A stretch of 64,000 bases of DNA from Warburgia ugandensis (GCA_035236585.1 CP141127.1:48064001-48128000); one strand, 5' to 3'. Shown: positions 21,681-34,200, counted from the first letter of the stretch. Program-made: numbers and translations. Notes: generated by a model not told the origin, from the sequence alone.

Positions 21681-21720
21681 CTGAGATATTGTAAATGTTG
21701 CAATGTTTACAATATCTCAG
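21681..21720 (+). promoter_or_regulatory. Conserved 40-bp palindrome near the LTR 3' end
   Basis: CTGAGATATTGTAAA (10-nt loop) TTTACAATATCTCAG, a perfect 15-bp stem, 425 bp before the LTR end, just after CCAAGCATTGCTTG. The same structure is at 30,753-30,792, 15,473-15,512 (inverted), 31,284-31,325 (inverted, decayed) and 53,944-53,984 (one mismatch). Confidence 0.8.
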
Positions 21721-22146
21721 ATACAGGGAGGAGAGTTAAGAGCTCAAGGCGATAGAAGACTTGAAGAGAATAATCTTCAAGGTATACCCCTTGAAGACAT
21801 GTATTTTGCTTTGTTTGAGAGTATTGTATTGTAATGAGAGTTTAATTGTATGGTGAGCTTTGAGTTTTAGATTATGTAATTTAGACAAGTGTTGTAATGG
21901 ATTTGGCTATACTGTGAACCACTGGATGGATTATGGAATTTAATAAAAGTATATTCCTTCAATAAAATTTTATCCTGTACAAAGATCTACTTATGTTATG
22001 TATGAAGTAATGACTTGGGTTTTACAAAACAAGTTCAAAAGAAAAGAATTTCCACTACTTTGTTTTGCAAAACTTTTTTACTATTAAGGGCCCTACCTTT
22101 CAAAATATATTACAAAACGTGTTACAAAAACACAGGTCATAACACT

Positions 22147-22159
22147 TGGTATCAGAGCC
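22147..22159 (+). other. Primer binding site, initiator-Met tRNA type
   Basis: TGGTATCAGAGCC matches the usual initiator-Met primer site of plant chromoviruses and lies two bases after the LTR end. Confidence 0.95.
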
Positions 22160-22275
22160 ATTCATCCAATCGTAGTATAGTACAAATATGTCCAAAAGAG
22201 AGATTATAATCCAAGTCTAGATTAAGATAGAAGTAGTTGTGTAGAGGATTGAGAGAAATTTTGGTTTATGAGTAG

Positions 22276-23400
22276 ATGCCACCAAAGAGAGTCACAAGGC
22301 AGGGAGCTCAACATACTCCAGAAGACAATATAGAATAACCATGAACAATGTGGAAGAGATGGTGACAAGGGTGTTGAGGAACCTCCTTCCTCACCTACAA
22401 CAAACCCAAGGTTCATCTCCTCCTGTAGAAATACCAAGTACGTAGGCTCAGCCTCAGCCTGAAGTGAGACATAATGCACCAATACCAGCACCAGCTACTC
22501 CCACACTAGTACAAGGGCAATCTTCCCCTGTACCAAGTGAAGAAGTTAGAAAATCTCCATTAGCACTAGAAAAAGTTGACAAAATGATGGAGAGATTTCA
22601 AAAGATGACTACAGTGTATAATGGCAAGGGTGAAGTTGAGAAGGCTGAGGAATGGATATATGAAGTAGAAAGGACTTTCAGTGCACTACGTACTCCTCCA
22701 AAGTTGAAGGTGAAATTTTCCACCTACTTATTAAAACAAGAAGCTGCATTTTGGTGGAGATCAGCTAACAACACCTTCTCAAATTCTGAAGATACTACGT
22801 GGGAAGAATTTAAGGAAGTATTTAACCACAAATATTTTCCTTCTCATGTACGAGAAAGAAAGTTGATAGAGTTTTTGGACCTAAGACAAGGGAATATGTT
22901 GGTGGTGGAGTATGATAACAAGTTCACATAATTAAGGAGATTTGTGACTCATGTGTGTAACACTGAAACACACGCGTGAATCGATTCATTGAAGGGCTGC
23001 ACCCAGGGCTGAAAATAAAGCTACCGGGTACTAAACCCACTACCTTGGCAGAATGTGTGGAAATGACTTCCAAGTTTGAAGAAGAATACAAAAAGAGTCA
23101 AACTACCAAGTTTAGTGGAAGAGGAAACAATAACTCAAAGCCCTTCCAGAAGAGTAAAAGACCTTGGAACAATTTTAAGCCCCAAAGAAATAAGAGGAAC
23201 AATGCACCAAGGCAAAATAGACAACCATATCCAAGATGCAAAAAATTTCACCAAGGCAATATTTTCCCTAGACTTATGCAACAACAACTACAACGGTTTC
23301 CAATCAAGTGCCATAATTGTGGGGAGTATGGACATATTGCCACCTACTGTACCAAACCATTGCCGGTCAAGGAGGCAACACTAGAAATTGCCCCTCGACA
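22276..23400 (+). pseudogene. Tekay gag (capsid and zinc knuckle), broken
   Basis: The start MPPKRVTRQGAQ at 22,276 is the typical chromovirus gag start. A TAA follows after 20 codons, and the frame continues one register over with NNVEEMVTRVLRNLLPHLQQ. A TAG lies near 22,443. Capsid motifs include WIYEVERTFSAL, YLLKQEAAFWW, TWEEFKEVFNHKYFP and RERKLIEFLDLRQG, in a good frame to 22,930 where a TAA replaces a codon in KFT.L. After a frameshift near 22,970 comes NRFIEGLHPGLKIKLPGTKP. The zinc knuckle CHNCGEYGHIATYC (CX2CX4HX4C, with Tyr-Cys at the end) lies at about 23,310-23,352. In a live element Gag forms the cytoplasmic particle that packages the RNA. Confidence 0.9.
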
Positions 23401-23439
23401 CCAAGGAAGGGTCTTCGCCATCACTGATGGCCAAACTGG

Positions 23440-23944
23440 ACCATCTAATGCGGTGATTGAAGGTACACTACTTGTAGCAGACAACTATGTCAAAGTACTA
23501 TTTTATTCTGGATCTACACATTCCTTTATATCTTGTGAATTTGCATCTAGTATACAACTGTCAGTGAAAAAGTTGGGATTTAATCTAGATGTAATAACTC
23601 CAGTTGGAAAAATAGTTAAATTACAAGAATACTTACATAATGTACCTATAGAAGTATTGGGAAAAAGAATGGACATAGGCCTCATTTTATTGAACATGGT
23701 GGATTTTCACATCATACTAGGTATGGACTGGTTTGAAAAATACTAGGTAGTTATGGACTGTCACAAGAAGAAAATCACATTTAGTATACCGGGTGAGGAA
23801 GTATTAGTACTGTATGGGAAACACAATGACTTAGACAAATCCATTATCTCAGTTATGAAGGCAGTCAAACATATGTCCAAGGGGTGTCAGGCATTTCTAG
23901 CAATAGTGATTTCCTTAGATGTTGAACAGCCCAAGATAACATAA
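23440..23944 (+). pseudogene. Tekay aspartic protease, catalytic Asp replaced
   Basis: The retropepsin core reads VLFYSGSTHSFIS where the family has DSG: the catalytic Asp is Tyr, so this protease could not cleave the polyprotein. Downstream IPIEVLGKRMDIGLILL-like sequence and NMVDFHIILGMDW mark the C-terminal half. A TAG follows at 23,745. The linker to RT (DCHKKKITFS, HMSKGCQAFLAIV) ends in a TAA at 23,942. It directly follows gag in the same polyprotein register. Confidence 0.9.
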
Positions 23945-24840
23945 ATTGAAGTAGTCAGGGAATTCCAAGATGTTTTTCCTGAAGAGCTACCAGGACTACC
24001 CCCACACAGAGAAATCGAGTTCACCATTGAAGTAATTCCTTGTACAACTCCAATTTCTAAAGCACCTTATAGGATGGCCCCAGCAGAGTTGAAAGAGTTG
24101 AAAAGTCAATTGCAAGAATTGTTAGACAAAGGGTTTGTTAGACCAAGTAGTTCACCATGAGGAGCACCAGTAATATTTGTGAAGAAGAAGGATGGGTCTA
24201 TGAGATTATGCATTGATTATAGAATGTTGAACAGTGTCATAGTGAAAATTAGATATCCCTTACCTCGCATTGATGATCTCTTTGATCAACTCCAATCTGC
24301 TAAGGTCTTTTCCAAAATTGACCTTAGATCAGGATATCATCAATTGTGTATTAAGGATGAAGACATACCCAAGTCAGCATTTAGAACTCGATATGGGCAT
24401 TATGAGTTTCTAGTCATGTCTTTCAGGCTGACCAATGCACCAGCAATGTTTATGGATTTGATGAATAGAATCTTCAAGGAATTTTTGGATAAATTTATGA
24501 TTGTATTTATTGACGATATACTGATTTACTCTACTAGTAGCAAAGAACATCAAGAACACTTATGAATTGTACTAAATACCCTCAAAACACATAAACTATT
24601 TGGTAAATTTAGTAAGTGTGAATTCTGGTTAGAGAAGGTCAATTTCTTGGGTCATGAAATTTCCAAGAATGGAGTAGAAGTGGACCTCACCAAGATTGAA
24701 GCAGTAATGAATTGGGAGAAACCTAAAACAGTAACAGAAATACGTACTTTTCTTGGACTAACAGGACACTACCATAGATTCATTCAAGGATTTTCTCGTA
24801 TGGCTCTTCCTTTGACTTCCTTGACAAGAAAAGGCGTACA
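23945..24840 (+). pseudogene. Tekay reverse transcriptase, broken
   Basis: Motifs in order: [44 protein letters not shown] followed by TGA in place of Trp (24,158), [30 protein letters not shown] (first catalytic Asp), [16 protein letters not shown], and FIDDILIYS (catalytic Asp pair present) at about 24,508-24,535. A TGA at 24,563 breaks the frame, then VNFLGHEIS and [16 protein letters not shown] complete the thumb. It would copy the element RNA into cDNA. Catalytic residues survive, but two internal stops do not allow a full product. Confidence 0.95.
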
Positions 24841-25285
24841 ATTCACTTGGACAGGAGAATGTGAAAATAGTTTTCAAGAGCTAAATAAGAGGTTAACTAC
24901 AGCACCAGTATTGACTTTTCCATTTGGAAGTGAAGGATATAAAATATACTGTGATGCTTTAGGCAAAGGGTTAGGGGCTGTGTTGATGCCAAATGGGAAG
25001 GTTATTGCTTATGCATCTAAACAATTGAAGAAACATGAAATAAATTACCCAGTATATGACCTAGAATTGGCAGCTGTAGTTTTTACATTGAAAATTTGGA
25101 GACATTATTTGTATGGAGAAAAATTCAATGTATTCACAGATCATAAAAGTCTTAAATACATCTTCACTCAGGCTGATTTGAACATAAGACAAAGAAGATG
25201 GATAGAGTATATCAAAGATTATGATTTTACCATCCAATACCATCCTAGAAAAGCAAATGTAGCAGCTGATGCATTAAGTAGATAG
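24841..25285 (+). pseudogene. Tekay RNase H domain
   Basis: An open stretch with [16 protein letters not shown] (first Asp; the usual Ser after Ala is Leu), [31 protein letters not shown] (catalytic Glu), [14 protein letters not shown] (Asp), [12 protein letters not shown] and [14 protein letters not shown]. All expected catalytic acidic residues are visible. The frame ends at a TAG right after ALSR (25,283), where the integrase linker would continue. Confidence 0.95.
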
Positions 25286-26313
25286 CCAAGAACTTTACTC
25301 ACAAACATCACAATTAAATCAGCTTTTGTAGAAAGAGTCCTTAAAGCCCACGAAGAAGATACAACAACTCAAGAATTGTGTAAACAGAAAGGATTTATTA
25401 AGGGTGCTGATGGAGGTATACGTTTTCAATAGAGATTGGTGGTTCCTTTAAATACATACTTGAGAAAGGAACTGATACAAGAAGCCCATTAGTCAAAATT
25501 TTCTATACACCCTAGGGATACAAAGATGTATCAGGATTTAAAAAGAAACTTTTGGTGGGAAGGCATGAAAAGAGAAATAGGAGAATTTGTGGCTAAATGT
25601 CTAAATTTTCAACAAGTAAAAGCTAAACACCAAAGACTAGTTGAAATGTTACAAACATTGGAACTTCCAGAATGGAAATGGGACAATATCACTATGGATT
25701 TTGTAGCAGGATTGCCAAGGACCCGAGCAGGCCATGACATGATTTGAGTGGTTGTGGATAGGCTAACAAAGTCAGCACATTTCCTTTCAACTGGGTAAAA
25801 CCAATCAGCTGACAGTCTAGCTAAGTTATACATCAAAGAAATGTAAGTCTTCATGGGATTCCACTATCCATTATCTCTGATGGGGATGGAAGATTTACTT
25901 CAAGATGTTGGAAGAGTGTACAACAAGCCTTGGGGACCTCACTGAAGTTCAATACAACATTTCACCCCCAAACAGATGGTCAATCAGAAAGGACTATTCA
26001 AACTTTAGAAGATATGTTGAGAGCTTGTGCATTAGATTGGAAAGGGAGTTGGGATGAACATCTTTTGCTAGTAGAATTTGCTTATAACAACAGTTTTCAA
26101 ACAAGTATTGGTATGGCACCATATGAAGCATTGTATAGATGGCCATGTCGATCACCAACCTGTGGGAGTGAAGTTGGAGAAATAAAGTTGATAAAGTCAG
26201 AACTAGTGGAACAGTGTATAGATAAGGTTAGATTGATACAGAAGAGGTTGTTAATAGCACACAGGTGATAGAAGAGTTACGTAGATAAAAGATATAGAGA
26301 CCTCAAATTTGAT
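25286..26313 (+). pseudogene. Tekay integrase, broken
   Basis: The HHCC zinc domain is damaged: EAH is followed by a stop, SKFSIHPRDTKMYQDLKRNF is intact, and the CX2C reads CLNF, so the second Cys is Phe. The catalytic core has WDNITMDFVAGLP (first Asp), then a stop for Trp after GHDM (25,745), VVDRLTKSAHFL, frameshifts near 25,800 and 25,855, ISDGDGRF (second Asp) and TDGQSERTIQTLED (Glu). NNSFQTSIGMAPYEALY follows. A TGA at 26,266 ends the frame. It would insert cDNA into chromatin and make the 5-bp duplication seen at the element ends. Confidence 0.95.
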
Positions 26314-26733
26314 GTGGGGGAGCACGTATTTCTAAAAGTATCACCTGTCAAAGGAGTAATGAGGTTTGGAAGCAAAGGAAAACTTAGTCCTAAATTCATT
26401 GGTCCATTTGAAATCCTAGAAAGAGTTGGTTCAGTGGCCTACAAATTAGCCTTACCACCCCAACTCTCGAAAATACATAGTGTCTTTCGCATGTCTATGC
26501 TAAGAAAATACCTCCAAGATGACACACATGTACTTCAAAGGGTGCCAGAAGATCTAAAACCAGACCTAGCCTTCGAAGAGAAGGCAATACGAATTTTGGA
26601 CCGCAAGGAACAGAAGTTAAGGACCAAAAGCATTCCGTTAGTCAAAGTCCTGTGGCAACATCACTCTGTTGAGGAAGCCATGTGGGAAACAGAAGTAGAA
26701 ATGAGGAAGACACACCCTAGTCTATTTAATTAA
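26314..26733 (+). CDS. Tekay integrase C-terminal region with chromodomain-like tail (open frame in a dead pol)
   Basis: A 139-codon open stretch: GEHVFLKVSPVKGVMRFG and GKLSPKFIGPFEILERVG form the GPY/F module, then KLALPPQLSKIHSVFRMSML, the LRKYLQDDTHVL linker and the chromodomain-like RILDRKEQKLRTKSIPLVKV with VLWQHHSVEEAMWETEVEM. In Tekay elements this tail directs integration toward heterochromatin (family knowledge). The terminal stop at 26,731 is probably the native pol stop, 36 bp before the PPT. It is part of a broken polyprotein and has no start of its own. Confidence 0.85.
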   Translation: MGEHVFLKVSPVKGVMRFGSKGKLSPKFIGPFEILERVGSVAYKLALPPQLSKIHSVFRMSMLRKYLQDDTHVLQRVPEDLKPDLAFEEKAIRILDRKEQKLRTKSIPLVKVLWQHHSVEEAMWETEVEMRKTHPSLFN

Positions 26734-26768
26734 GTATTGTATTACAAATTTCGAGGATGAAATTATTG

Positions 26769-26782
26769 CAAAGGGGGAAGAT
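26769..26782 (+). other. Polypurine tract of the Tekay element
   Basis: CAAAGGGGGAAGAT directly precedes the 3' LTR start TGTAATAACC. It is the primer site for plus-strand DNA. Confidence 0.9.
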
Positions 26783-29700
26783 TGTAATAACCCCAATTTT
26801 TGTAATTGATTAAGAAAATCAATAAAGTTTGAGTTTCAAAAATTTTGGGCTGGAATATTAGGGTTATTTAGAATGTACTTCTATAGAAGTATAATCAAGG
26901 GATAAGAGTATAATTGAAATTGAACTCAGCGAACCCTTCAAAATGACTATAAGCACGACAAATTCTGAATTCAGATGAAAAATCCTTAATTTTCTTTATT
27001 TTATGGACAAAAGGGTAAAATAGCAATTTTATCCATAATCTAGATATGAGACATTAAAATTTAGAAAGAAATGAGAAATAAGAATCCAACGCCACTAAGT
27101 ATGCTCAATTCTGAGATCATGGGAATAAACCCTAATTTTTATACATAAATGGCAAAAATGGTCTTTTTACACTATGTGGGGCCCACAAGGGACCTAAAAA
27201 GGAATCCAATGACCAGCCCATGTGAAATGATGGGTCAAATCCCTACCAACTAGTAGTGGAGAAAAAGGTGAAGGTGGAGAATCCAATGCTAATTAAATAA
27301 TAAAAAAATAAACCACAATCATTACACATAATCATGAAAAAAGACCAAAAATGCCTCTAAATATACCCCCAAAAATCTTCTAAAAATGTCCATAAAATTT
27401 TCACGAAATTATCTTGATTTTTCCTACAAAACCAGACATAGATCCATTCCCAAAATCCCAAAACTCCCAAAAGATCTCTCTTTCATTTTCTCTCTCCTCT
27501 CTCTAGATTGGAATAAGAGACCTAAATTCAATTAGGCACTCTGTTCTAGATCAAATGTCACATATCTCATCGTATAAAATTTCCTACCATACCTTAGCTA
27601 CAAAATGCCTAAAGAAATTTCCAGATCCACCGTTCAAACAACAGAAATCACAAGACAAGTGGATCTTGGGCTATCTTGTCATCAAAACTGGTATTCTCTT
27701 AAATTGGACTATATAACCAATGTTTTTCTCCAATCAAGTAGGTGGAACTACTTCCTAGACATATTTATTCTTGTTTAATGAAAATTCTACTTTAATGTAA
27801 TTTGATTTGGGTGAAAAATTGTAAAAATAATGTAAGGATCAGAACCATCAATTCATGATGATTGAGGGCTCATATGGAAAATCTAACTCTACCAATCAAT
27901 CTAGAGGGGTCCAAAACCCTCGGGGTAAAAGTTTCATGAAATTATATTAAGTTTGGGGCCCTCAATTAAGAGGAATTGATTAGACAGTCTAAAATGGACT
28001 GTCTGGTCTTCTTAAAGAAGATCTGGCGCTTGAAACAATGCGCGAAACGCCGCACGGGAATGAGCAGAGTGGCATCGTTTCCACGCGTCCGCTATGCGTG
28101 CGACGTCCTCCCAACGGGACAACTGCGCTTGAGCACCGGTCATTGGGTAAGCACGCCGTGCGTTCGTCCCAGTGACAGAGGCCCGCCAAACCCGTTTTGC
28201 CCAAACAATCTAGGCCGTCCATTCCAATGGGCCCAGATCAAATTTGGACCCTAGGAAGGACTGTGAACTTTCGGACTCAATTCAGAAGTCATATGAACTC
28301 CAAATTAAAATTGGAAAGAAGCTATGGAAAGCTTACAACCTCTAGTTTGTTGTGAAATGATAAAATAGGGAAAATATCTTATGAAACATTTTCTATTAAT
28401 TGATAATAGCATTTTCAATGTGCTTTATGTTATAAAACATGCTAGTGCAACTTTTAGACTTTAGCATGATATGTGATTAGATTGTTATAATAGGTTGCTA
28501 GATTTAATTATCTTAGGGGCATGTTAGTGTGATTTTATGCAAGTGTAACTTAAGATCAAGTTAGTATGATTTCATGCCATTATAACTTAGGACCATGCTA
28601 AGATTTCATGTAAGATTATACTATAGTATGAGATTGTACCTCAGGTCCATGTTAGTTTAAACTGAGTATTAAGGTATATTAGTTGAAAATCATGCTAGTG
28701 TAATTTTAAGTACCTTGTATCATTATCATTAAGTTGTTCAATTATGTAGTTTTATGCTTTGAATTTATAATTCATTTATGGTTAAATTAGATCTACTTGT
28801 TATGAGATAACGTGCATAAAACACCAAAAATGGAATCTAATGAGAAAGTAGAGTTTCATGACACAAATAAGAGTGGATTATTTTGGACTTAATTAGTAAG
28901 GGCTATAGTTAGTAGGACAATATAAGGATTATCAAATCCTTGGCCCAAACTAGGAGAATAATAAACGCCATGAATGACATTGTAAATGTTCATGGACTTA
29001 ATTAAAATCAATTAGAAAAAGTACTTAGGGTCAACATGCTTATAGGAACCTTATGAAAGGTTGAGCTAATGTCACTCTAGTGAAGGTTGAACATAGTGGT
29101 TAAGGGGGTTGTCTAATAGAGCCTTGCTCTTCCCCTACCTTCCATTGACGTTTGTGAGATCTAAATGCCTCCTTACATGAGGATTGAAGTAACTACTTTG
29201 TGTTCACTCATTCAGCTAGTAAGCCTTAGCCAATTGGAAATAAGAGGAGCCGTCTAGACTTAGGCTGAAATAAGTTACCTTCAACCAGCAAAACATTAAC
29301 TGGTTGAATGATAATAGTAAGAGCATAAAAGGTTAATAAATTATCTAACCCTAATAAAAACTGTAAGTTAGATAAGGATGATCAAACAAGATCTATTAGA
29401 TCTTGAATCATCAAGAACACTAAGAATAAGAATATTGTATTGAATCTTGTACGCATGTTATAAATAAAATCTAGTTCATTAGATTAGATAATCCAAACCC
29501 TTGATCAAAGATGATTCAAGGAAGAAAACCAAGATCATCCTCCATAGGGATGATCCAATAACTGAACTTACATCAAAGAAGAACTAGATGATAAAAGATC
29601 TAGGACCTTGATCGTTATCAACAAGTATAGATTATTGATCAAAAGGATCTATGAAGGATCAAGGTCAAGGAGATGGACACACAAAGGCTTAGAGATAGAA

Positions 29701-31217
29701 AATACTTAGATACGAATGATTTAAAGATCATTCTAAACATTAGATCTAGTGATCAATAGGATTGTTCATAATTTATATATATTGACAGTATGTATGGATG
29801 TATAGATTACATACATTAGTTAAGATCATGGCAGATTTGGGAAAAGGGATCACTACTTAAAGATAGGAGGATTTGATGAATGCATTTACATGGGATGTAC
29901 ATGATTGAACCCATGACCTTATGTTGACAAGAGTAATGTTAATGCTTGTATTAAATCCCCTAAAACCCTTATGATCCAACCAAATACATATAAAATGGTT
30001 AAGGACTATCCTCTAAATGAATAGGGAACTAGAAGATATTTCAGCCCTAAGTAAACAAACAGATTGTCTGATATGTATGAAATCTATTTTACATACAAGC
30101 TTGGAGGCTTGTGATTCTTTTTTAATAGGCATAAGCATGGGGGATGCTATGCTAGTGGAGTTATCAGGGTTTGGCCACTCGCTTCTTAAAATTTGATGAT
30201 TCCAGATACCTTGCCCTATGAGAGGCTAAAAGTCAGGTGGGGCAATTATGGGAAGGCCACCACTGTGAAAGTCCTGTCCCCCCATATGGGCAGTGACATA
30301 ATATTTTCCACCATGGTATCAATGGTGAGCAGGGTAGTTATCAAAGCACGCTAGTACGGATCAAACTATAGCATGGTAGCCCTTTGATTATTTTGCACTA
30401 TGATACATATGAGAGTAGGCATAGTGAAATGCCTTATGTTTTAGTATAATGAAATGCTAGGTAATTGCATATTACCAATATTTCCTAAGAAGGAAAATTC
30501 CTAGTGTAGGATTAGCTGAAATACTGAATTCTCATAATGAAGAGAATTGATCAGCTTAGTTGGGAATGATATTTGACTACTTTCATAAATTTAACTGATT
30601 TACCCATGTATAGCATGTATGTATATGAATGTACATATATTACAAATTAAAGAGTAGAGACATGAATATGTTTAGGGATAACGGGATTATGAAGTATTAG
30701 AATTATATTGTCAATTATTATGCTTCTTGAATCCCTTACCAAGCATTGCTTGCTGAGATATTGTAAATGTTACAATGTTTACAATATCTCAGACACAGGG
30801 AAGGAGAGTTAGGAGCTCAAGATGATAGAAGACTTGAAGAGAATAATCTTCAAGGTGTACCCCTTGAAGACATGTATTTTGCTTGATTTGAGAGTATTGT
30901 ATTGTAATGAGAGTTTCATTGTATGGTGAGCTTTGAGTTTTGGATTATGTAATTTGGACAAGTATTGTAATGGACTTGGATATACTGTGAACCACTGGAT
31001 GGATTCTAGAATTTAATAAAAGTATATTCCGTCAATGGAATTTTATCTCGTACAAAGTTCAACTTATGTTATGTATGAAGTGATGACTTGGGTTTTACAA
31101 AACAAGTTCAAAAGAAAAGAATTTTCGCTGCTTTGTTTTGAAAATTTTTTTTACTATTAAGGGCCCTGCCTTTCAAAATATATTACAAAATGTGTTACAA
31201 AAATCTAGGTCATCACA
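26783..31217 (+). mobile_element. 3' LTR of the plus-strand Tekay element (4,435 bp)
   Basis: From TGTAATAACC to GTCATCACA, followed by the TATAC duplication. It matches the 5' LTR with scattered substitutions (a few percent in the first 150 bp) and lacks about 430 bp that correspond to 18,887-19,315. It carries the Tat/Athila-related block at 28,888-29,275 and the palindrome at 30,753-30,792. The short frame at 27,976-28,254 is the diverged CpG-rich patch. Confidence 0.95.
30753..30792 (+). promoter_or_regulatory. Conserved LTR palindrome, 3' LTR copy
   Basis: CTGAGATATTGTAAA, a 10-nt loop and TTTACAATATCTCAG: a perfect 15-bp stem, identical to the stem in the 5' LTR. Confidence 0.8.
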
Positions 31218-31222
31218 TATAC

Positions 31223-34200
31223 CCTGATTGCTTATTCTGTCAAGTCTTCTTAGGTCTTGAGCTCCTAATTCTCCTTCTCTATATTTGAGATATTGTAAAC
31301 ATTGAAACATTTATAATATCTCCAGAAGCTATGCTTGGTAGGGGATTTCAAGAAGCATAAAACTTTGACAGTATAATCTTAATACTTCATAATCCCATTA
31401 TTCATACTCATGAAGCAATCTCTTTACTTTGTCATATATGTACATCCTTACACATACATACGGTATACTGTGTATGGATATGTACATACGGTCAAAACCA
31501 TGAAAAATAGTTAATATCTCAAAACATAATCATATCCAGCTTTTGCTGAGTTGATAAATCATCCAAACTCTGCTAGAAATACTCATCAATAATCCACAAT
31601 TACCCAACATTTCATCATGCCATATTGTAAGGCATATCACTATGCCATGCATCATAATGCAAAAATACTCAAGGACTACTATGCATGCAGTCAGAATATG
31701 TACTAGCATGCTCAGATGACTGCTCAATAATCCACCTATACCATCCTTGGTGGAAATCACAATATCCATGTCTGTATGGGAAAGACCATGGCTTTCATAG
31801 TGGAGGCCTTCCCATAATTGCCCCACTTGACTTTTAGCCTCATTTAGGCTTGGTATCCATATAATAACAAGTTTTGGAGAGTGGGTGGCAACACCCTACT
31901 AACACTCCTAGCATAGCATCCCCAAGCTTATGCCTATTTAAAACAAAACCACAAGCCTACATGCTTGTATGTAACATAATTCTCATACATATTAGACGTT
32001 CTGTCTGTTTACTTAGGGTTGAAATACTTTCTAGTTTCCTATTCACTTAGGGTTTTCCTCATTTCTAATATAACCATTTCACATGTATTTTGATTGGATC
32101 ATCAGGGTTTTCAATGGGTTTAATGCAAGTATTTACATTATAGTTGTCAACATTTTCAGACATAAGATCATGTATACAACATGTACTTCTCATGTAGATG
32201 CATTCATAAAATCCTCCTACCTTCAAGTGGTGATTCATCTCTTCAAATTTTCCATGATCCTGACTGATGTATGAAATCTATAAATCCATATATACTATCA
32301 ATATTTGTATAATTGTGGATAATCTCCTATTTATATTCTTTATCTAATCTTGTCCTTTGATATAAAGGATTCATATTTGTCTTGTGTTCCTATCATCTAT
32401 ATAATCTATCTTCCTCAAATAGTATTTTATCCTATTGATCAATAGATATGATCATTAGAATGATCTTCTAACCTTTCAGATCTAATTATTTTATATCTCT
32501 AAGTCTTTGTGTATCCATCTCTTTGATCTTGATCTTTCATAGATCCTTTAATCAAAAATCTATTCTTATTGATAAAGATCAAGGGCTTAGATCTTCTATC
32601 ATCTAGTTCTTCTTTGATCTAAGTTCAGTTATTTGATCATCCCTAAGGAGGATGATCCTGGTTCTTTTCCTTGAATCATATTTGATCAAGGGTTTGGATG
32701 ATCTAATCTAATGATCTAGATTGGATCTAGAGCGTACATACTAATAAACATGCATACTAAGTACAATACAATGTTATTATTCTTATTGTTCTTGATCATT
32801 CAAGATCCAATGGATCTCGTTTGATCATCCTTATTTTACTTACAGTTTTTATTAGGGATAAATAATTTGCTAACCTTTTATGCTCTTATTATCATTATTC
32901 AACTAGTTGATGTTTTACTGGTTGAAGATAACTTATTTCAACCTAAGTCTAGACTACTCCTCTTATTTCCAATTGGCTAAGGCTTACTAGATGAATGGGT
33001 GAACACAAAGTGGTTACTTCAATTCTCAGGTAAGAAGGCATTTAGACCTCACAAACGTCAATGGAAGGTAGGGGAAGAGTGAGGCTCTATTAGACAACCC
33101 CCTTAACCATTATGTTCAATATTCACTAGAGTGACCTTAGCTCAACCTTTCATAAGGTTCCTATGAGCATATTAACCCTAAGTTCTCTTTCTAATTTATT
33201 TTAATTATGTCCATGAACATTTACAATGTCATTCATGGGGTTTATTATTCGCCTAGTTTGGGCCAAGGATTTGATAATCCGCATATTGTCCTACTAATTA
33301 TAGCCCTTACTAATGAAGTCCAAGTCAAATAATTCATCTCAATTGTTCAAGAAACTCTACTTTCTCATTAGATTCCATTTTTGGTGTTTTATGCTCTTTA
33401 TCTCATAACTACTTTAACAATTAAATCTACTAATAAAATTTAACCATAAATGAACTTTAAAGCATAAAACTACATAACATTTTATACTAACATGCTTCCT
33501 ATGTACCTTAGCTTAATGAAATGAAACTATACTTAAACTAGCATGCCCCTAAGTTATAAATTACATTAAATTTTGCTACTAATCTAATGGAATCATGCTT
33601 AAACTTCAAATGTAAGCTAACATGGCCCTAATACAATTAAATCTATCAACCTAATATAACAATCTAATCACATAGTATGCTAAAATCTAAGAACTATCAT
33701 GCTTTATAATATAAATAACATTTACAATATATTATCAAATAAAAGACATGAAACTAATTAGATTAAAATTATTAGAAACCTTTACTTATGATCCAATCAT
33801 TAGATCTTGGAAATGTTTCCTTTTAATCAACGGTTTTAATTACAGTTAGGGTTTTTACTTCATTAATGTCCAAAGATCATATTCCTTTGTTTTTGTCATA
33901 ATCAATCCATGATATCCATGGATTACATCATATTATCCCTCATTCAATCCATCCCAAAGGTCTGATCACACTTGATCTTATTGATCGAGTGGGTCCCTTT
34001 ACATTTTTAGGGTTTTTCCACCATAAAGGGTAGATACCTCATTTTATGCTAGATCTATAAAAATAAATAGTGGATATTACTTAATTTCAATATTATATCA
34101 TCATTAAAACAGATCCCCAAGATCTAATCATCTCAGATCTCGAAGATCTTGAAAGTTGGAAACTTATTTCATAAATACAGAAAGTTTCATAAGAAATTTT

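Larger units (their letters stand above)
17296..22144 (+). mobile_element. 5' LTR of the plus-strand Tekay element (4,849 bp)
   Basis: From TGTAATAACC to CATAACA, immediately before the PBS. It contains a TATA box at 17,870, a CpG-rich patch at 18,540-18,730, a Tat/Athila-related block at 19,825-20,215, and a 40-bp palindrome at 21,681. It is about 430 bp longer than the 3' LTR because bases around 18,887-19,315 are absent there. That segment is present in the minus-strand LTR, so the 3' copy lost it. The frame 18,470-18,826 lies in the CpG-rich patch, is not conserved in the sister LTRs and is not a gene. Confidence 0.95.
17296..31217 (+). mobile_element. Complete-structure Tekay/Del-type Ty3/gypsy retrotransposon
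   Basis: A 13.9-kb element with 5' LTR 17,296-22,144, initiator-Met PBS, gag, protease, RT, RNase H, integrase, C-terminal chromodomain region, PPT and 3' LTR 26,783-31,217. LTRs start TGTAATAACC and end in CA. The target duplication TATAC is perfect (17,291-17,295 and 31,218-31,222). Domain order and the integrase sequence TMDFVAGLPRTRAGHDM assign it to the Tekay/Del chromovirus clade. Numerous stops and frameshifts make it non-autonomous now. It is the youngest of the four nested layers, since its duplication is intact and its host LTR continues cleanly on both sides. Confidence 0.95.

Noticed and set aside
22276..26733. Endogenous pararetrovirus
   Set aside because: Order protease-RT-RNase H-integrase-chromodomain, two LTRs, PBS, PPT and a 5-bp target duplication identify an LTR retrotransposon. 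No movement-protein or coat region is seen.
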